From: a virus
IMG/VR virus record: IMGVR_UViG_3300025030_000336
Span: 1 to 30,151 of that record
Reading direction: 5' to 3' (one strand)
DNA: 30,151 nt
Made by a program: the position numbers and the translations under genes. The notes beneath the pieces are model-generated. The model was not told the origin of the DNA. It was given only the letters and a program-made list of their open reading frames with translations, and did no database searches. Positions 28,316 through 30,151 of this stretch are shown piece after piece (position 1 is the first letter of the stretch; every line of letters starts with the position of its first letter).

Positions 28316-28338
28316 GTTATAATCGGTTGTTAGCCGAT
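28316..28338 (-). promoter_or_regulatory. Possible promoter with operator palindrome
   Basis: On the minus strand TATAAC (28321-28316) looks like a -10 box and stands just after ATCGG-N7-CCGAT (28338-28322), an inverted repeat where a repressor or activator could sit. No good -35 hexamer is present. The gap 28285..28415 otherwise contains only the hairpin before the 28284 start. Confidence 0.3.
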
Positions 28339-28415
28339 CTCTGGCGCATACCCAGGGTTTCGGTCAGGTCCGCGCCGCGGGTTTCAGCCGTTGCGCGGGC
28401 CGTCTTTGTCTCAAC

Positions 28416-28817
28416 TCACTTTATGACTTCCACGATCCACCCGCCGTGTTCCTGTCTCGCTTCGATCCAGGTGAACCACGGGTGCATCTCCGCGGCGGCC
28501 CGCAGTTTCGAGCGGGCATCACGATATGATTTCATGTATATTTTCTTCCCTTTTGCACCAATAAAAACGCCTTTCACTTCGACAAAAACGACGCGGCCAT
28601 CTTCCAAAAGGTGCATAAAGTCCGGCTTGTAAGTCTCGCCTAGCAACCTGAAACTCATCGGCTCGTACATTTGCACCGCCGTGTGGCTGTGCAGCTCACC
28701 GAGCAGCACGACATCCCCGTAGCCGGCCCAGGCTTCTTCCGCGTGCGACTTGTAGGTCGGGAACATCGCGGCAACGTCCGCAACGGCGGTCACGTACTCG
28801 GCTTGTCGCTCGGTCAC
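28416..28817 (-). CDS. PD-(D/E)XK nuclease-like protein
   Basis: 133 residues from GTG 28817, eight bases after GGAG and overlapping the previous stop (GTGA). The core YKPDFMHLLEDGRVVFVEVKG gives the catalytic Asp and the ExK pair of the PD-(D/E)XK fold, as in DUF1064-type and T7 endonuclease I-like phage enzymes. A helix RDARSKLRAAAEMHPWF follows, and the end WIVEVIK is a terminal strand. Probable role is cleavage of branched or otherwise structured DNA in replication or recombination. The motif is clear; the exact family is not. Confidence 0.65.
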   Translation of the reverse strand: MTERQAEYVTAVADVAAMFPTYKSHAEEAWAGYGDVVLLGELHSHTAVQMYEPMSFRLLGETYKPDFMHLLEDGRVVFVEVKGVFIGAKGKKIYMKSYRDARSKLRAAAEMHPWFTWIEARQEHGGWIVEVIK

Positions 28818-29098
28818 AGATTACATCTCCTAAATTTCAGTGTTCGTCTCAAGTAATCGAACCCGTCCCTGGTAATTGGGTAATCCTGGATAATGTCTCC
28901 GCCTTTGTCTAAAATATCGATCAGGCAATTTGATCCATCATCCTTCAGATACCCGAACGCATGGCAACGGCGAAGATACAACTCGCATCCCTGGTAGGGA
29001 TTGTCGGGAAACGTGACTGCTTCGTATTCTCGCAAACTATCCCCGATGATCCGCACAGGCCGCAATGCGTGCGCACCTGTATTCAGTGGCTCGCTCAC
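28814..29098 (-). CDS. Hypothetical protein
   Basis: 94 residues from GTG 29098, overlapping the methyltransferase stop as GTGA. It looks alpha/beta, with VRIIGDSLREYEAVTFPDN, ELYLRRCHAFGYLKDDG and a final GFDYLRRTLKFRRCN. No motif recognised. Its overlaps on both sides place it firmly in the unit with the methyltransferase and the nuclease-like gene. It could be an accessory subunit of either, but this is only position. Confidence 0.55.
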   Translation of the reverse strand: MSEPLNTGAHALRPVRIIGDSLREYEAVTFPDNPYQGCELYLRRCHAFGYLKDDGSNCLIDILDKGGDIIQDYPITRDGFDYLRRTLKFRRCNL

Positions 29099-29922
29099 GG
29101 CTGCGGCTCCTGGCTGAACAGCGGCAGGGGTGGTTGTGTGTGCAATAGACGCTTGCGCGCCAGATTCACGTACTCGTCTGAGATGTCAAAACCTAGATAA
29201 TGCCGGCCGGTCTGGAACGCCATCTTGCAGGTCGTGCCCGATCCGCACATGGGATCAAGAACGATGTCACCGGGATTTGACCAGCTCTCGATGTGGTCAC
29301 GGGCCAGTTTCTCGGGAAAAATAGCGGGATGGGAATAGGCTGTCTCGTCCTCGGTAGAAAATCCCTTGCCGCCGTTAAATCTCCAAATATTGAACCGGAC
29401 ACCATACTGGTTGCCTTTATAGTAGGTTTTGGAAGCTTTCAAGTCGTTATCTTTACCCCTACTAGTTTTTCGTCCCCAAGGTGCTCCCCATTGATTTTTT
29501 CTGTCAGCGATAAGATTTATGGTCTTTGGTTGGCCCTTGCTAAAGATGAACATATACTCAAAGACCTGGTAATACCTTACGCTGTCTGGATAAGTACAGC
29601 CATTCTTTTCGTAAATCATGGTATCGTGAAGCCTGAGGCCTTGGCTCATAAAGTAAAGCGCTTGCCTAAAGCTTGTGCCAGTCTCGCCCCCGTCTTCTGT
29701 TTCGTCACCAACAATCCACACAATCACCCCGCCGGGCTTTAGCACCCGCGCCAGTTGGCCGGCGATGCCTTCAAAGTCGAACTCATAACCGTTGTACTGG
29801 CGCAGGTTGTCATAGGGCGGGGACGTGACGATCAAGTCAATACTCCCGTCCGGTATCGCCTTTGCCAGCACCCGCGCATCACCGGTGTAGATCGCGTTCA
29901 AGTCATACGGCCCGAGTTTCAT
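29095..29922 (-). CDS. DNA methyltransferase (beta class, N4-cytosine or N6-adenine)
   Basis: 275 residues from ATG 29922. The catalytic motif IV TSPPYDNLRQY comes before the SAM-binding motif I LDPMCGSGTTCKMAF, which is the beta-class order. AIYTGDARVLAKAIPDGSIDLI precedes and YLGFDISDEYVNLARKRL follows. The TSPPY box with this order is seen in both N4-cytosine and N6-adenine enzymes, so the base cannot be settled. No restriction endonuclease with a recognisable motif adjoins it, so it is likely an orphan enzyme that protects phage DNA or regulates its genes. It overlaps both neighbours (ATGA and GTGA). Confidence 0.9.
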   Translation of the reverse strand: MKLGPYDLNAIYTGDARVLAKAIPDGSIDLIVTSPPYDNLRQYNGYEFDFEGIAGQLARVLKPGGVIVWIVGDETEDGGETGTSFRQALYFMSQGLRLHDTMIYEKNGCTYPDSVRYYQVFEYMFIFSKGQPKTINLIADRKNQWGAPWGRKTSRGKDNDLKASKTYYKGNQYGVRFNIWRFNGGKGFSTEDETAYSHPAIFPEKLARDHIESWSNPGDIVLDPMCGSGTTCKMAFQTGRHYLGFDISDEYVNLARKRLLHTQPPLPLFSQEPQP

Positions 29923-30151
29923 CTCGTCTCCCCTTCCGCTCCCAGCCACGCCCGCGGCACGCTGGCCGTGACGGGCGGCAGCGCACCGGCGACCGCGCGG
30001 CAGGCCGGGCACACGTGGATGTGCTCGGTCAGATCGTGAAACCGGTACAAGTTGCCCTGTCCATCCCGTTTATCTTGCTTATCCAGCCACGCATCCCGCA
30101 GATCGCCGTACTCCGCGCAGTGGCAGCAGTCACGGCCGGCCGCTGCGAACG
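29919..30151 (-). CDS. Zinc-binding protein (5' partial)
   Basis: A minus-strand frame enters from the right edge and ends at TGA 29921-29919, overlapping the methyltransferase start (ATGA). The 76 visible residues have two metal-binding pairs, DCCHCAEYGDLRDAW and HIHVCPACRAVAG, with a polar stretch (DKQDKRDGQGNLYRFHDLTE) between. This is a zinc-ribbon-like fold. The true start is beyond the window. Function unknown; position suggests that it is part of the same DNA-metabolism unit. Confidence 0.6.
   Translation of the reverse strand, partial: FAAAGRDCCHCAEYGDLRDAWLDKQDKRDGQGNLYRFHDLTEHIHVCPACRAVAGALPPVTASVPRAWLGAEGETR

Noticed and set aside
1-30151. tRNA, tmRNA or rRNA genes
   Set aside because: No cloverleaf with T-loop signature or conserved rRNA segment was seen by eye; a dedicated tRNA scan would be the decisive check.

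Overview
The window is a stretch of a tailed bacteriophage genome (or prophage / phage-plasmid) of moderately high GC. It holds a long plus-strand late operon (about 1..23876) and a convergent minus-strand operon of accessory, partition and DNA-modification genes (about 24210..30151). No bacterial chromosomal gene, rRNA, tRNA, integrase or CRISPR array was seen. The host cannot be named from the sequence.

Layout. At 1..1430 lies the end of a tail-tip or tail-fibre type protein: a DNRLRE-like domain followed, one frame back, by an M14 zinc carboxypeptidase domain, with an AAACCCT slippery heptamer directly before the stop that separates them. A small membrane protein (1643) leads into terminase small and large subunits, a DUF935/Mu gp29-like portal, a Mu F-like head protein and a gp10-like protein. 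Next come small accessory genes including a Com-like zinc ribbon, then a Mu I-like protease with a nested scaffold start, a decoration protein, the major capsid protein and a repeat protein rich in N-x-S/T. The head is Mu-like. The tail is that of a long non-contractile siphovirus: tube protein, two chaperone frames joined by an AAAAAAC -1 frameshift site, a 750-residue tape measure and tail-tip proteins. No sheath gene is present.

Between head and connector genes (10178..15283) sits a tightly coupled island: three glycosyltransferase-like proteins, a sulfotransferase-like P-loop protein, a SAM methyltransferase and a clear UDP-galactopyranose mutase. The simplest reading is that the phage makes and attaches its own glycan, possibly containing galactofuranose, to virion proteins. 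The sequon-rich repeat protein just upstream is an attractive but unproven acceptor.

The minus-strand operon, read from right to left, encodes a zinc-binding protein, a beta-class DNA methyltransferase, a PD-(D/E)XK nuclease-like protein, small membrane and zinc proteins, a MUG113/T5orf172-type GIY-YIG-like protein, ParA and a ribbon-helix-helix partner. Two 26-bp repeats follow, each with paired GGTGTCCTT half-sites, and look like a centromere or operator. ParA, its partner and the repeats suggest plasmid-like maintenance of the lysogen. Several leaders carry elaborate inverted repeats. The most striking (26542..26688) has four interlocking perfect pairings, one of which would hide the ribosome binding site of the gene that starts the partition operon.
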